A stretch of 64,000 nt of DNA from Bin5 sp965221145 (lineage in GTDB: Bacteria > Chloroflexota > Anaerolineae > Caldilineales > Caldilineaceae), in the NCBI GenBank assembly GCA_965221145.1, contig OZ244877.1, positions 1,984,001-2,048,000 of the forward strand. The letters are read 5' to 3'. Positions 7,425-17,468 of this stretch are shown here, piece by piece. The translations under genes were made by a program, and so were the position numbers. Every line of letters begins with the position of its first letter. The stretch's first letter is position 1. The notes beneath the pieces were generated by a model. The model saw only the letters and a program-made list of their open reading frames with translations. It had not been told where the DNA came from and did no database searches.

Positions 7425-9578
7425 ATGAAGCGATCCCATCGGATCTTGCTGGCACTGGCTGCGGGCATTCTTTTCCTGGCCGGTTCGTCACGCCTCGGGG
7501 CGCAGGGCCTGTTCCAACCCTACGATAGTTACACCATTGACAGCGCCGGACGCCCGGTCCCCCTGCCGGTTCCATACGAGTTAGACCATATTATCCACGG
7601 GGTCTCCTTGGGGATCGGTGATCTGAAAACGCCGGGCGATATCCTGATTGATCGCAGCAACGACCACCTCTATATCGTTGACACAGGCAACGACCGTATT
7701 GTTGAACTCGATGACCAGGGACAGGTCGTCCGCCAGTTAGGCGCGGAGTTGAATCTGAGCGCCCCGCAAGGCCTCTATCGCGATCGCCGCGAAGGTACCC
7801 TGTGGATTGCCGATACGGGCAACGGACGCATCGTACAAATCAGCTCGGATGGAAACCTGTTGCAGGAGTTTGGCGCCCCGCAGAGCGATGTGCTGGCTGA
7901 GATTCAGTCCGCGGCCCCCGATAAGGTCCTGGTTGATAAGCGGGGATACGTCTACTACCTGGAAGGCTCCGGGGCCGGCATAATCGTCATGGATCAGCAG
8001 AATCAGTTCCGCGGCTTCTTTGGCACAACCCGCGCCGGCTTCAGCCTCTGGTGGCTGTTTGTCCGCTTCCTGTACACAGACGAGCAGGCCCAGCAGGTAT
8101 TCCTGGCCAACCCCACCGCCCATGCGGACATGTTCCTGGCCGCTGATGGCTTCATCTATTCGGCCGTCAGCGGCGCCACATCGCGCCAGATCCAAAAGCT
8201 CAGCCCCGTCGGCGTAAATATCTTCGTGGACAAGAGCTTGGAGCAAAAGCTCTACAAGAATAAAATCTTCGGTGAGCGTCGGCGTTCTTGGGAGCAACCG
8301 GCTCGTTTTGTGTCGGTGACAGTACACGACAATGGTACGGTCACTGCCGTGGATCAGGGTTCGGGCCGAATCTACCAGTATGACCAGGACCGCAACCTAC
8401 TGTTGGTATTTGGCCGCCGCGGCGTGGGGCGGGGCGAGTACCAGCTTCCCAGCGAGGTAGACGTGGACAGCCGTGGCCGCCTCTATATCCTGGACGTCGC
8501 CCGCGCGGCCGTCTACGTCCTGCGACCGACACGTTTCGCGCAGTTGCTGCATCAGGCCAGCGCGCTGCAGTTTGATGGCCACTATGACGAAGCCGCCGCC
8601 GCTTGGCAGCAAGTCCTGGGCCTGACCTCGAACTATGAGTTGGCCCACAGCGGCATCGGCGCGGCCCATTATCATGCGGGACGCTGGCGGGACGCCATGC
8701 GTGAATACGCCGTGGGTCGTGATCAATTGGGTTATTCACTGGCCTTTTACGAGTATCGACAGCAACAGTTGCGGGGTTACATAGGCTGGCTTGTGGCCGC
8801 CTTCTTTGCCGCCATGATAGTCATCGTCGCCTGGCCCGCCCTATCCCGATTCAGGCCGTCTCGAGGCCGGGCAGCAGGGGCGCAGAGGCGCGATCACCTC
8901 CGCACGCATCTGCTGGGGATTTTTCTGCGTCCTATCGAGACGTTCGAGAGGCTGGCGCAAGGGCGATCGCTGTGGCCGGTCGTGATCCTGTTGGCTCTCG
9001 CCGCCGCGGCGCGGCTGGTCAGCCTGGCCTTGCTCGCCTTTCACATGCGCGCCACACCCACCGTAGGCTCTGTGCTCGACTGGTTTCGTCTCTATCGTCC
9101 CGTTGCCGTCTACCTGCTGCCTGAACTGCGTTGGGAAGATGCCAACTTTTTCCTCGAGATACTGCGCATCATCCTGCCTTGGACCCTGTGGACGATAGCC
9201 AACTATGGCGTATCGGCGCTCTTTGAGGGCTCCGGCACCTTTCGCGGCGTGGCCCGCACCACCGCCTATTGCCTCGCACCCTATATCCTGTTTGCTGTGC
9301 CGATTGCGCTGCTGAGCCATCTGATGACCGCGCAGGAAAGGGGACTGTACGAGTTCCTGTGGAGCCTGGTGTACCTCTGGGTACTGCTCCTGCTCCTGCT
9401 CGAGATTCGAACGGTCCATGACTACCTGGCTGGCAGGACGGTGGGTGTCGGCCTGGTGATGGTATTTGGTCTATTGGTGCTTGGCGGCAGCATCCTGGCG
9501 GTCGGCCTGCTCAGCAACGAAGTCGTAAATTTTGTTGGTGAGGTACTCTATGAGATCGTCCGCATCGCCTCTTTCTAG
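7425..9578 (+). CDS. NHL-repeat, TPR and YIP1-domain membrane protein
   Basis: This is a 717-residue multidomain protein. A signal peptide (residues 1-27, ending SSRLGAQG) is followed by NHL-type beta-propeller repeats. Examples are PGDILIDRSNDHLYIVDTGN, GLYRDRREGTLWIADTGN and, near residue 345, EVDVDSRGRLYILD. A short TPR-like stretch (HYDEAAAAWQQVLGL, about residue 385) precedes the first transmembrane helix at about 445-468. The last 230 residues carry four to five more helices typical of YIP1-type domains, starting with FLRPIETFERLAQG. The propeller should face outside. Genes of this architecture are often found beside DUF5696 genes in sugar ABC loci of Chloroflexota and Bacillota. A role in sensing or handling the glycan at the membrane is inference. 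Confidence 0.75.
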   Translation: MKRSHRILLALAAGILFLAGSSRLGAQGLFQPYDSYTIDSAGRPVPLPVPYELDHIIHGVSLGIGDLKTPGDILIDRSNDHLYIVDTGNDRIVELDDQGQVVRQLGAELNLSAPQGLYRDRREGTLWIADTGNGRIVQISSDGNLLQEFGAPQSDVLAEIQSAAPDKVLVDKRGYVYYLEGSGAGIIVMDQQNQFRGFFGTTRAGFSLWWLFVRFLYTDEQAQQVFLANPTAHADMFLAADGFIYSAVSGATSRQIQKLSPVGVNIFVDKSLEQKLYKNKIFGERRRSWEQPARFVSVTVHDNGTVTAVDQGSGRIYQYDQDRNLLLVFGRRGVGRGEYQLPSEVDVDSRGRLYILDVARAAVYVLRPTRFAQLLHQASALQFDGHYDEAAAAWQQVLGLTSNYELAHSGIGAAHYHAGRWRDAMREYAVGRDQLGYSLAFYEYRQQQLRGYIGWLVAAFFAAMIVIVAWPALSRFRPSRGRAAGAQRRDHLRTHLLGIFLRPIETFERLAQGRSLWPVVILLALAAAARLVSLALLAFHMRATPTVGSVLDWFRLYRPVAVYLLPELRWEDANFFLEILRIILPWTLWTIANYGVSALFEGSGTFRGVARTTAYCLAPYILFAVPIALLSHLMTAQERGLYEFLWSLVYLWVLLLLLLEIRTVHDYLAGRTVGVGLVMVFGLLVLGGSILAVGLLSNEVVNFVGEVLYEIVRIASF

Positions 9579-11841
9579 CGTTTTTTGCCGGTTGCGTATT
9601 GCCTGTTGCCGGCGCTACGCAATGCGTGTCGGCCTGGTCTGCCTGTTGCTCTTTGCAGTAACGGGCCCTGTGGCGGCGCAGGACGAGGAACCGTTACGCG
9701 GCGCGCAGGCTATCGTCAATGAGGTCCCGGCCGACTACATTCTGCTGGCGAAGAGCGCCTATTTGGAGCTATATATACAGCCCCAGACTGCCCAGATCGC
9801 CGTGCATGACTTACGCGTGTCGCGGGTGTGGTTGAGCAATCCCGTCTTGCCTGACAGCGAGCAAATCGCCCAAAACCTGCGCAGCGTCTTCGGCTCGGTG
9901 CTGTTTGTACTCACCACGTCAAGCACCGGCCTGCATGCCCGTCGCTTGGACACCGTGGATGAGGTAAGCGAGGTGCAAATTGAGCCGACGGCCCGCGGCG
10001 CCACCGTCCGCTACACGATGAAAGGAGCCACGCTCGCGTTCAGCCTGCGCTACGAATTGGGACCGGACTACCTGAACGTCGCCGTGGACGATGCCAGCTT
10101 GGTGGAATCGGACGAGAGCCGGTTGCTGGCGATCGACATCTTGCCCTATCTGGGCGTAACGCCATATCGTGCTGAGACATCCGCCTATCTGGTTCTGCCG
10201 GACGGGCCCGGGTCGTTGACCTACATCGGAGGACGCCAGCCCAGTTACCGCCAGGTTGTCAGCGTCACCAGCTACGGACCGGAGCGCTACTCGTTCGCCA
10301 GGCCGTCCGAGCAGCGCACGCCGCTGGCCTCCTTTGGCATCGTCCACCCCTCCACCGAAGGAGAGAGCATTGGGGGGATGGCCGTGCTGGGCGTGGTCAC
10401 TGCGGGCGCTGGCGACTCTTCAGTGGAGGCGGGGATAGGCACTTCGCCCCTGTCGTTCAGCTTCGCCAACACGCGCTTTATCTACCGTAGCCCGAGCCTG
10501 GTGCCGACAAACAGAGGGAGATTTACAGAGATCTATCAGACGGAGCGTATCGCGGGCGACCGTGCCATGCGCTATTTTTTTCTGGTTGACGAAGAAGCCA
10601 ACTGGGTCGGGATGGCGCAGCGACTGCGCAGACACCTTATGCAGGACCGTGGTGTGCCGCGTCTGAGCCTCTCCCCCTCAGCCAGGCCGGCCATGCGCCT
10701 GCGTCTGGTCATGGGCGCTGAGAAACCCGGTCTCTTCCGACGCCGCTTCGTGACGGCGACCTCCTTCGCCGAGGCTGGCGAGATCATGGCCGCGTTTCAC
10801 GAGGCCGGCATGACTGCTCTGGACCTGGTGCTGGTGGGCTGGCAAGCTGACGGGTATGAGGGCAACCTGCCCAAACGCTGGCCGCCCGACCGCCATTTGG
10901 GAGGCGTCCAGGGGTTGGAGCGCCTGGCCGAGCAGGTACATACTCTGGATGGGCGATTGTTTCTGGAGGACGACTATACGCTCGCCTTTCTACGCAATGG
11001 CGGCTTCTTTCCCCTGACCGACGTTGTGATCCAGTCCAATCTGCTGCCGATCAGTGACATGGTGCCGGCTCATCGCGTGGAAAGGATCCCCGGATCACTG
11101 CAAAGGGGAAGATTCTTCCTCAACCCGATCTTTGCTATGGATAACTACCTGCGGCAAGATATGCCGCGCCTGGTTGCCCTGGGCGTAGATGGTCTGGAAT
11201 TGCGTTGGGCCGGCCAACTTGTCCTTCAGGACGCCAACCTGCGGCATCCATTGCAGCGCAGCGACTTTGCCGCCGCCTGGCGACAGATGTTGCAGACGAT
11301 CTCTGATGAGATGGGGGCAGTTGCTGCGCAGGGGGGCAACGAGTATGTACTCGGCGTGGCAGAAGCCGTTACCCAATTCCCGATCTACCACCATGATCAC
11401 ACCTTCGGCGACGTTACCGTGCCCTTCTACCCCTTGGCGACCCATGGCCTCGTACACATCTACGCAGAGCCGGCAAACCTGCAAACCAATCCTGAAACAG
11501 CCTTTTTGAAACGGCTGGAATATGGCCTGTTGCCGGTCTATGAGCTTACATATCGCGATCCGCTCGTGCTGGCCCGCACGACCTATCCCAAGCTCTATAG
11601 CTCCCACTATCTCGATTGGCTGGAGCGCGCTGCTGCTGAGTATGAGGCCGTCGTCAACCAGTTGGGCCATACCCTGGATCAGTTCATCGTCGGACACGAG
11701 CAATTAGCGCCCCAGGTTTTCGAGACGCGCTACGAGGACGGCACACGCGTCATTGTCAACTACGGAGACCAGATCTACGAGGATGGCGGCCTGCGCGTCG
11801 AAAGTCGAGGTTATCACATAGCAGTAGACAACGAACAGTAG
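9550..11841 (+). CDS. DUF5696 family secreted protein of a sugar ABC locus
   Basis: The 763-residue protein starts at ATG 9550 inside the end of the upstream gene, with GGTGAGG just before it. A start at 9622 (MRVGLVCLLLF) would give a tighter signal peptide but has no ribosome binding site. A hydrophobic segment near residues 25-45 ending PVAAQD is the likely export signal. The middle and C-terminal parts resemble the glycosidase-like barrel fold of DUF5696 proteins, with conserved-looking WQADGYEG and DGLELRWAG segments and a terminal EDGTRVIVNYGDQIY beta module. The function of the family is not established. Its fixed place between binding protein and permeases suggests work on the transported saccharide outside the cell. 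Confidence 0.65.
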   Translation: MRSSASPLSSVFCRLRIACCRRYAMRVGLVCLLLFAVTGPVAAQDEEPLRGAQAIVNEVPADYILLAKSAYLELYIQPQTAQIAVHDLRVSRVWLSNPVLPDSEQIAQNLRSVFGSVLFVLTTSSTGLHARRLDTVDEVSEVQIEPTARGATVRYTMKGATLAFSLRYELGPDYLNVAVDDASLVESDESRLLAIDILPYLGVTPYRAETSAYLVLPDGPGSLTYIGGRQPSYRQVVSVTSYGPERYSFARPSEQRTPLASFGIVHPSTEGESIGGMAVLGVVTAGAGDSSVEAGIGTSPLSFSFANTRFIYRSPSLVPTNRGRFTEIYQTERIAGDRAMRYFFLVDEEANWVGMAQRLRRHLMQDRGVPRLSLSPSARPAMRLRLVMGAEKPGLFRRRFVTATSFAEAGEIMAAFHEAGMTALDLVLVGWQADGYEGNLPKRWPPDRHLGGVQGLERLAEQVHTLDGRLFLEDDYTLAFLRNGGFFPLTDVVIQSNLLPISDMVPAHRVERIPGSLQRGRFFLNPIFAMDNYLRQDMPRLVALGVDGLELRWAGQLVLQDANLRHPLQRSDFAAAWRQMLQTISDEMGAVAAQGGNEYVLGVAEAVTQFPIYHHDHTFGDVTVPFYPLATHGLVHIYAEPANLQTNPETAFLKRLEYGLLPVYELTYRDPLVLARTTYPKLYSSHYLDWLERAAAEYEAVVNQLGHTLDQFIVGHEQLAPQVFETRYEDGTRVIVNYGDQIYEDGGLRVESRGYHIAVDNEQ

Positions 11842-11915
11842 TTAACGGACAGCGGACAGCGGGCAAAGACGAGACCAGCGACGGTCTGTTGTCTACTCGT
11901 TGAATGGAGTAGCGG

Positions 11916-12785
11916 ATGAAACTGACATTGAGACAACAACAGAGCCTGTGGGGCTATATTTTCATCAGTCCCTGGGTCCTTGGCCTCGCTCTATTGTTCG
12001 CCTGGCCACTGGGACGCTCCCTGGTGCTGAGCTTTCAGAAGGTGACAGACCTATTCCAATGGCAAACCGAGTGGGTCGGCCTGGACCACTACCGCCAGAT
12101 CTTGACAGAGGACATCGTGTTCACCCCGGTGTTAATTGAGACACTGCAAACCGTGGCAATCGACGTGCCTTTGATCCTTGTCGTTTCATTGCTGTTGGCG
12201 CTCCTGCTGACGGGGGTCGGTCGAGGTCAGACGTTCCTGCGCGCTGTCTTTTTTCTGCCGGTTGTGATCGGCAGCGCCGGGGTGATTCAACATATGCTCT
12301 CGGTTGGGGCCGGTGATCAGTTGCTGATGTCTACGCTGGAACCTCTTATGCAGGGGATTGGCGCGGAGGTCGATTCTGTAGCCGAAGGAACGCCGATTCA
12401 GTGGATTGTCGCCCGTCTCACCGCGGTCATCTGGTTTAGCGGTGTCGAGATCCTGTTCTTCATAGCCGGTTTGAACAGCATACCCCTCAGCCTGTACGAG
12501 GCGGCGCGCGTGGATGGCGCTTCACCGTGGGAGTCCTTCTGGAAGATCACCTTGCCGATGGTGTCGCCGGTCATCCTGTTGGTGACCATCTATGCCATGA
12601 TCGACCAGCTTACCTTTCCAGAGAACCCGATGATCAAATACATCATGCAGGTCGGTGTGCGTGGACAGCAGCTAGAGTATGCTTCGGCATTGGGTATGGC
12701 CTACTTCATCATCGTATTTCTACAGATTGCGTTGGTCGTGAGAATCATGTCGAAGTTCGTTTTCTACGCAGGTGAAAAATCATGA
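11916..12785 (+). CDS. Sugar ABC transporter permease, MalF type
   Basis: This is one of two integral membrane subunits of the carbohydrate importer (289 residues, six predicted helices). The cytoplasmic EAA loop that contacts the ATPase is clear: YEAARVDGASPWESFWKITLP, near residue 195. GGAG at 11906-11909 precedes the ATG by 6 bases. It overlaps the next permease by four bases (ATGA at 12782-12785), so the pair is translationally coupled. No ATPase gene lies in the locus; as in many Gram-positive and Chloroflexota sugar systems a shared MsmK-like ATPase elsewhere probably energises it. Confidence 0.85.
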   Translation: MKLTLRQQQSLWGYIFISPWVLGLALLFAWPLGRSLVLSFQKVTDLFQWQTEWVGLDHYRQILTEDIVFTPVLIETLQTVAIDVPLILVVSLLLALLLTGVGRGQTFLRAVFFLPVVIGSAGVIQHMLSVGAGDQLLMSTLEPLMQGIGAEVDSVAEGTPIQWIVARLTAVIWFSGVEILFFIAGLNSIPLSLYEAARVDGASPWESFWKITLPMVSPVILLVTIYAMIDQLTFPENPMIKYIMQVGVRGQQLEYASALGMAYFIIVFLQIALVVRIMSKFVFYAGEKS

Positions 12786-13783
12786 GCGCAACAGTGGATA
12801 GAACTGCTACTGGGCTTCGTAGTCCGTCTGGCGCCGAAGGATCTTCAGCGCCGACCCGCCTGCGGGTGGGTCGCGTCAGCCGCTATCGCCTGTGGCGTAC
12901 CGCGTCGCGGGTTCTGGGCAAGCTATTGCTGTGGGTGGTGTTGATCAATTTTGCCTACGTCTTTCTCTTCCCGCTGATGTATATGATGACAACGTCAGTC
13001 AAGACGCTGACCGAGATCAACAATCCGTCGATTGTGTGGATCTCGCGCGAGCCTAGTCTGCAAGCATTTCGTCTTGCATCCTCAATCATCGACTATTTCC
13101 GCGGCCTGTGGATCAGCACACTCATCAGCGCCGCTGCCGTGCTGGGTCAGACCTGCGTCGGCGCCATGGTCGGATATGGTTTCGCTCGCCCGCGCTTTCC
13201 TGGCCGCGAGTTTCTGTTTTGGATCCTCCTGTTTACGATCATCGTGCCGCTGCCCACGCTGGCCGTGCCTCTATACCTGTTTTATTCCAAGCTGAATCTG
13301 ATCAATACCTTTATGCCGCTCATTCTGCCGCCGTTTCTGGGTTGGGGCGTCCGTGGGGGCATGATCTTGATCGTCTTTCGTCAGTTCTTCCGCGGGTTGC
13401 CGTCAGAACTGGAAGACGCGGCCTACGTTGATGGCGCCAGCCCGTTTCGGGTCTTCTGGCAGATCATGCTGCCGCTGGCAAAGCCGGCGATCCTGGTCGT
13501 CATGCTATTCACGCTGGTTTGGACCTGGAACGACACGCTCCTCCCTGGCCTGGTTATCAACGACACCGACGCGTACACGCTGGGGCAGCGGATGGAAAAC
13601 TATGCTCAACTGTTCACACAGGCCAGACATTCGTCGGCCAAGACATGGTCGACGAGTGGAGAAATCGGCGAGAACGTGCTGATGTCCGTCACCCTGTTGG
13701 GCATTCTTCCCCTGCTGATCGTCTACATCTTTACGCAGCGCTATTTTACGCAGAGCATCGATCGTACCGGGCTGGTTGAATGA
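12782..13783 (+). CDS. Carbohydrate ABC transporter permease, MalG type
   Basis: This is the second membrane subunit (333 residues). An N-terminal cytoplasmic extension of about 45 basic residues precedes the first helix (LLLWVVLINFAYVFLFPL). The EAA loop EDAAYVDGASPFRVFWQIML lies near residue 218. The C-terminus has a helix and an ITQ-like end (FTQRYFTQSIDRTGLVE), usual for MalG-like proteins. A long stretch with W-T-S between helices five and six (about residues 265-300) is larger than usual. The start overlaps the stop of the MalF-type gene. It forms the translocation pore with that protein. Confidence 0.85.
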   Translation: MSATVDRTATGLRSPSGAEGSSAPTRLRVGRVSRYRLWRTASRVLGKLLLWVVLINFAYVFLFPLMYMMTTSVKTLTEINNPSIVWISREPSLQAFRLASSIIDYFRGLWISTLISAAAVLGQTCVGAMVGYGFARPRFPGREFLFWILLFTIIVPLPTLAVPLYLFYSKLNLINTFMPLILPPFLGWGVRGGMILIVFRQFFRGLPSELEDAAYVDGASPFRVFWQIMLPLAKPAILVVMLFTLVWTWNDTLLPGLVINDTDAYTLGQRMENYAQLFTQARHSSAKTWSTSGEIGENVLMSVTLLGILPLLIVYIFTQRYFTQSIDRTGLVE

Positions 13784-13975
13784 GGATTTCCACCGTGCCT
13801 ATCGCTGCCGGCAATAGTCATTTGCGCCCGCCGGTCGCGCCGACGCGCCCGTTTGACGATCTCTTCTTCCAGTCCCAATGCTTTGGCGGGGAGGCTGTCC
13901 CGGCCTATCGCAAACGGTATTACAAGCTCTTGAGTTTAGCGTTTGATGAAGATTGACTATTTTCAAGGAGTTATC

Positions 13976-15817
13976 ATGAGCGACGAGCAGAATGCCAGCT
14001 GGGAGCGCGGCGATTCGATCGGCTATATTCGGAAGGAGATACCGGATTTTGCCGTCAGCACTTACGCAGGCGAGCGCTACGAGGCGTGGGCGCCGGACAC
14101 GCTCGACCTGCAGGAGCGGGCGGCGCTGGCGGTCAACGTGCTGACCAGGGCCACCGATCCGCTGGCGGACTATGAGATGTACTTCGACGTATTCTTCAAG
14201 TCCAGGCCGACGTTGATGGAGCACAACTTCAGCGACTCGTGCCAGTCCAAGTTCATGGAGGCGCTGCCGTTGATGCGCATCATCAGTGGCTCGGATCTGA
14301 ATGCGCAGGTGGACCGGAGGTGGATGGAGGTAGCTCTGCATCAACTTGGGCCGGATGGTCTGGCCTACGCCCCAAACGGGGGCCGGCCCTGGACGTACGT
14401 GCGCAGCCATTTCATCCCGGAAGGTTCACAGACCGAGACCGGCCACCAGATCATTCCATTTTACTGTGGAAGGCTCTTGTCGGCGATGATGGTGTACCAT
14501 CGGCGCGATGGGAGTTCGCTGTGGCGGGAGGCGGCCGAGCGGTTGGTGGACGGGCTGGCGGAGGTGGCGGTGGACCGGGGCCGCTATGCCTACTATGCTC
14601 CGTCGTCCCATTGGGTGGAAAAGGGAAGCACTTATGATTATGGGAAAGAGCATCCGCTGATGGGGGCGCACGTGTCGTTCGTGGCCCTGGGACTGGCACA
14701 TGTGTATCGGGAGACGGGCTACGAGCCGGCGATAACGCTGGCCGAGAAGCTCATTCGCTACATTCTGGAGGAGATTCATTACATCGAAGCCGATGGCCGT
14801 TTCGGCTCGGACCGACCAACCGCGTCGGAGCAGGCGCATTTCCACATGCACACCTATTCTTTGCTGGCGATATTGGAATTTGAGCGCGTCACGGGGGATA
14901 CGTCGTGGCTGGAACTGGTTCAGAGCAGCTTCAAGTATGGCATGGCTCATGGTAACGGCTTGCTGGGATACTTTCCCGAGTTGTTGCGGAATGACGCCTT
15001 GCAGACCTCAGAAATGTGTGAGGTCGCAGACATGATCGCACTGGGGTTGAAGCTGTCGGCAGGAGGCGTAGGCGACTATTGGGACGATGTGGACCGGTGG
15101 GTGCGAAACATGTTTGCCGAGGGGCAACTGCGACGTATTGACTGGATAGAGCGAGTGGCGTCGGATCTGCCGCCTGCGCAGATCGACGAGACGTGTCAGA
15201 CTACGGAGTTGGTAGCCGAGCGCAATCTGGGAGCGTTTGCCTCTTGGCCGAAGGCTAACGATTGGTATGACGCGGACCACTTCTATGGCCGTGGCATTAT
15301 GCACTGCTGCACGGGCAATGGCACGCGCGCCATCTACTACATCTGGGAACACATTCTCTCCCACGACGCCGGCAAGCTGAAGGTGAACCTGCTGCTGAAC
15401 CGAGCCTCTCCCTGGGCTGACGTGGACAGCCATATCCCGTATGTGGGCCAGGTGGATGTGAAGGTCAAGCAGGAGGTTGATCTGGCGATGCGCATCCCGG
15501 AGTGGGTTACGCCCGAACAGGTGCGGGTAGGAGTAGGCGATGTCGACCGGCGTCTGGATTGGGACGGTCGCTATGCTGGCGTTGGCGCGGTCAGTCCGGG
15601 CGACGTGGTGACCATGACTTTTCCCATGGCTGACCGGACCGACACCGTATCCATCGAGAAGGAGGAGTATCGGCTGACGCGGAAAGGGAACGAAGTGGTG
15701 GCGATTGATCCGCCGGGGCGCTACTGTCCCCTCTACTTGCGCGATCACTACCGCGAAAACAGCACGCGCTGGCGGAAGATCGAACGTTTCGTTTCTGACG
15801 AGCAGATCTATTGGTGA
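13976..15817 (+). CDS. GH127-like glycoside hydrolase (beta-L-arabinofuranosidase fold)
   Basis: This 613-residue protein should be an (alpha/alpha)6-barrel glycosidase. GH127 enzymes bind zinc with a Glu and three Cys. A matching set is visible: SEMCEVADMIALG (codons from about 15011) and MHCCTGNGTRAIYY (from about 15298). The C-terminal 130 residues form the expected beta-rich domain (VDVKVKQEVDLAMRIPEW). The ATG at 13976 follows AAGGAG (13965-13970) with 5 bases between and is preferred over the upstream ATG at 13943. No signal peptide is seen, so it should act in the cytoplasm on sugars delivered by the ABC importer next to it. The substrate is inferred to be an arabinofuranoside or similar; related families GH146 or DUF1680 remain possible. 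Confidence 0.7.
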   Translation: MSDEQNASWERGDSIGYIRKEIPDFAVSTYAGERYEAWAPDTLDLQERAALAVNVLTRATDPLADYEMYFDVFFKSRPTLMEHNFSDSCQSKFMEALPLMRIISGSDLNAQVDRRWMEVALHQLGPDGLAYAPNGGRPWTYVRSHFIPEGSQTETGHQIIPFYCGRLLSAMMVYHRRDGSSLWREAAERLVDGLAEVAVDRGRYAYYAPSSHWVEKGSTYDYGKEHPLMGAHVSFVALGLAHVYRETGYEPAITLAEKLIRYILEEIHYIEADGRFGSDRPTASEQAHFHMHTYSLLAILEFERVTGDTSWLELVQSSFKYGMAHGNGLLGYFPELLRNDALQTSEMCEVADMIALGLKLSAGGVGDYWDDVDRWVRNMFAEGQLRRIDWIERVASDLPPAQIDETCQTTELVAERNLGAFASWPKANDWYDADHFYGRGIMHCCTGNGTRAIYYIWEHILSHDAGKLKVNLLLNRASPWADVDSHIPYVGQVDVKVKQEVDLAMRIPEWVTPEQVRVGVGDVDRRLDWDGRYAGVGAVSPGDVVTMTFPMADRTDTVSIEKEEYRLTRKGNEVVAIDPPGRYCPLYLRDHYRENSTRWRKIERFVSDEQIYW

Positions 15818-15914
15818 AGCCGAACGCGAGCGCTAAGGGCAACATCGGCAGCCGGCGTAATGGCGTGCGCGGACATGACGCCGCATAATCGAGTGATGTG
15901 AGGAGGAATGAATC

Positions 15915-16847
15915 ATGCACCTCGGAGCCGTGCTAACCGGGTTGGCCGACCGGCCTCTGGGCGAAGTAGCCCACAGAATCGATGAACTGGGGTTGAGAAG
16001 CGTCGAAATCGGGGCGGGCGGCATCTTCTCCAAGCAGCATTGCAACCCGGCTGAGTTGTTGGCAAGCCCGCCGGCCCTGGAGAAGTTTCAGGAGACGCTG
16101 GCTGAATCCGGACTGACGATCAGCGCTTTTGCCATGCACGGTGAGCCTCTCCACCCTGATCCGAACATTGCTGAGAACTACGACCGGGAGTTCCGCAACA
16201 CCTGTGTGCTGGCCGAAAAGATCGGTGTGACACGCATCACTCTCATCGCCGGTCTTCCTGAGGCCGTTCCCGGAGACAAAGCGCCCAACTGGATACTCTA
16301 TCCCTTCCCGTCCCGCAATATGGACATGTACCACTGGCAGTGGGAAGAGCGACTCATTCCTTACTGGAAGGAACACGGTCAAATTGCCGAGGATCATGGT
16401 ATCCGCCTCTGCTTTGAAATGCTTGCGGGAGACATGGTCTATAACCCGAAGACGCTTCTACGTCTACGTGATAAGGTTGGGGCGGTCGTCGGGTGCAACC
16501 TCGACCCCTCCCATCTGTTTTGGCAGGGTGTGGACATCACCGAAGTGGTCCGGGCCCTCGGCGACGCTATTTACCACGTCCACGTTAAGGATAGCTGGCT
16601 CGATGCGCAACACGTGCGCGTCAACGGCGTTCTGGACAACGAACTGTTCCGTGAGCAGAAAGGCCGTAGTTGGGTTTTTCGAACAGTTGGTTTCGGACAT
16701 GACGAGTTCCTTTGGCGCGCATTCGTGAGCGCTTTACGTCAGGCGGGCTATGACGATGTGCTTTCAATCGAGCAGGAGGACCCACTCATAGACGCCGACA
16801 AGGGTCTTGAGTTGGCAATTGGCATTTTGCAAAACGTTCTCATCTGA
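15915..16847 (+). CDS. Sugar phosphate isomerase/epimerase family protein
   Basis: This 310-residue TIM-barrel protein belongs to the xylose isomerase-like superfamily. Metal-binding style motifs are spread as expected: CFEMLAGDMVYNP (Glu), NLDPSHLFWQG (Asp, His), YHVHVKDSW (His, Asp) and SIEQEDP (Glu). A GAGGAGG ribosome binding site lies about ten bases upstream of the ATG. It follows the GH127-like gene on the same strand and probably isomerises or epimerises the released sugar. The exact reaction cannot be told from sequence. Confidence 0.8.
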   Translation: MHLGAVLTGLADRPLGEVAHRIDELGLRSVEIGAGGIFSKQHCNPAELLASPPALEKFQETLAESGLTISAFAMHGEPLHPDPNIAENYDREFRNTCVLAEKIGVTRITLIAGLPEAVPGDKAPNWILYPFPSRNMDMYHWQWEERLIPYWKEHGQIAEDHGIRLCFEMLAGDMVYNPKTLLRLRDKVGAVVGCNLDPSHLFWQGVDITEVVRALGDAIYHVHVKDSWLDAQHVRVNGVLDNELFREQKGRSWVFRTVGFGHDEFLWRAFVSALRQAGYDDVLSIEQEDPLIDADKGLELAIGILQNVLI

Positions 16848-17033
16848 ACATAAAGAGCTTTGCGCGCTTGCGGGATAAAGGTGCAGATGCTGCGCAATAT
16901 AGCGAGAACTCCTCGGCATTCAACCGTTGTATTTGACGGCACGTATGACATCACCGCTCAGTTTCTCAGAGAGCCAAGCAAGATCGTTCACCTGGAAAGG
17001 AGGCGTGTCTGCTTCAACGCAGCAGAACACGGT

Positions 17034-17468
17034 ATGACCATGATCAAATTGATCCATCCGGTCGTCGATATCGCCATCATCTGTAGCAACTTCGAGGAGT
17101 CGCTCCGGTTCTATCATGAAATCCTGGGCCTGGAGATTGCCTTCGAGATTCACATTTCCGACGAGTTGGCCCAAAACGTCGGCCTCGCGCCGCGAGGATT
17201 TCGTCAGGTGCGGTTGAAAGCCGGCGACACGCTGATCAAACTGGCGGACATCGCATCGCCGCCGCCCCCTCTTTCGGGTGAGTTTTCATCCGGCGTGAAC
17301 TGGCTTACCCTTCTCGTCGAGGATATTGAGCAAACCATTGAGGAACTGAAGCGGAACGGGGTGGAGCTGCTTGCCGAACCCTTCTCGGCCCTTGACGCCG
17401 CCGGTGTGGTCTGTGCCAGAGACCCCGACGGACTCCTCATCGAGTTTGTGCAGCCGCGGCAGAAATAG
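17034..17468 (+). CDS. VOC (glyoxalase/bleomycin resistance) family protein
   Basis: This 144-residue protein has the two beta-alpha-beta-beta-beta modules of the vicinal oxygen chelate fold: HPVVDIAIICSNFEESLRFYHEILG, and later NWLTLLVEDIEQTIEELKRNG with a C-terminal DPDGLLIEFVQP. The first metal ligand position is His8 of IHPVVD and the last Glu lies in LIEFVQP. Starts at 17034 and 17040 are both possible; the strong AAGGAGG at 16997-17003 is too far upstream to decide. It could be a dioxygenase, isomerase or binding protein; the family is too broad for a closer call. Confidence 0.75.
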   Translation: MTMIKLIHPVVDIAIICSNFEESLRFYHEILGLEIAFEIHISDELAQNVGLAPRGFRQVRLKAGDTLIKLADIASPPPPLSGEFSSGVNWLTLLVEDIEQTIEELKRNGVELLAEPFSALDAAGVVCARDPDGLLIEFVQPRQK

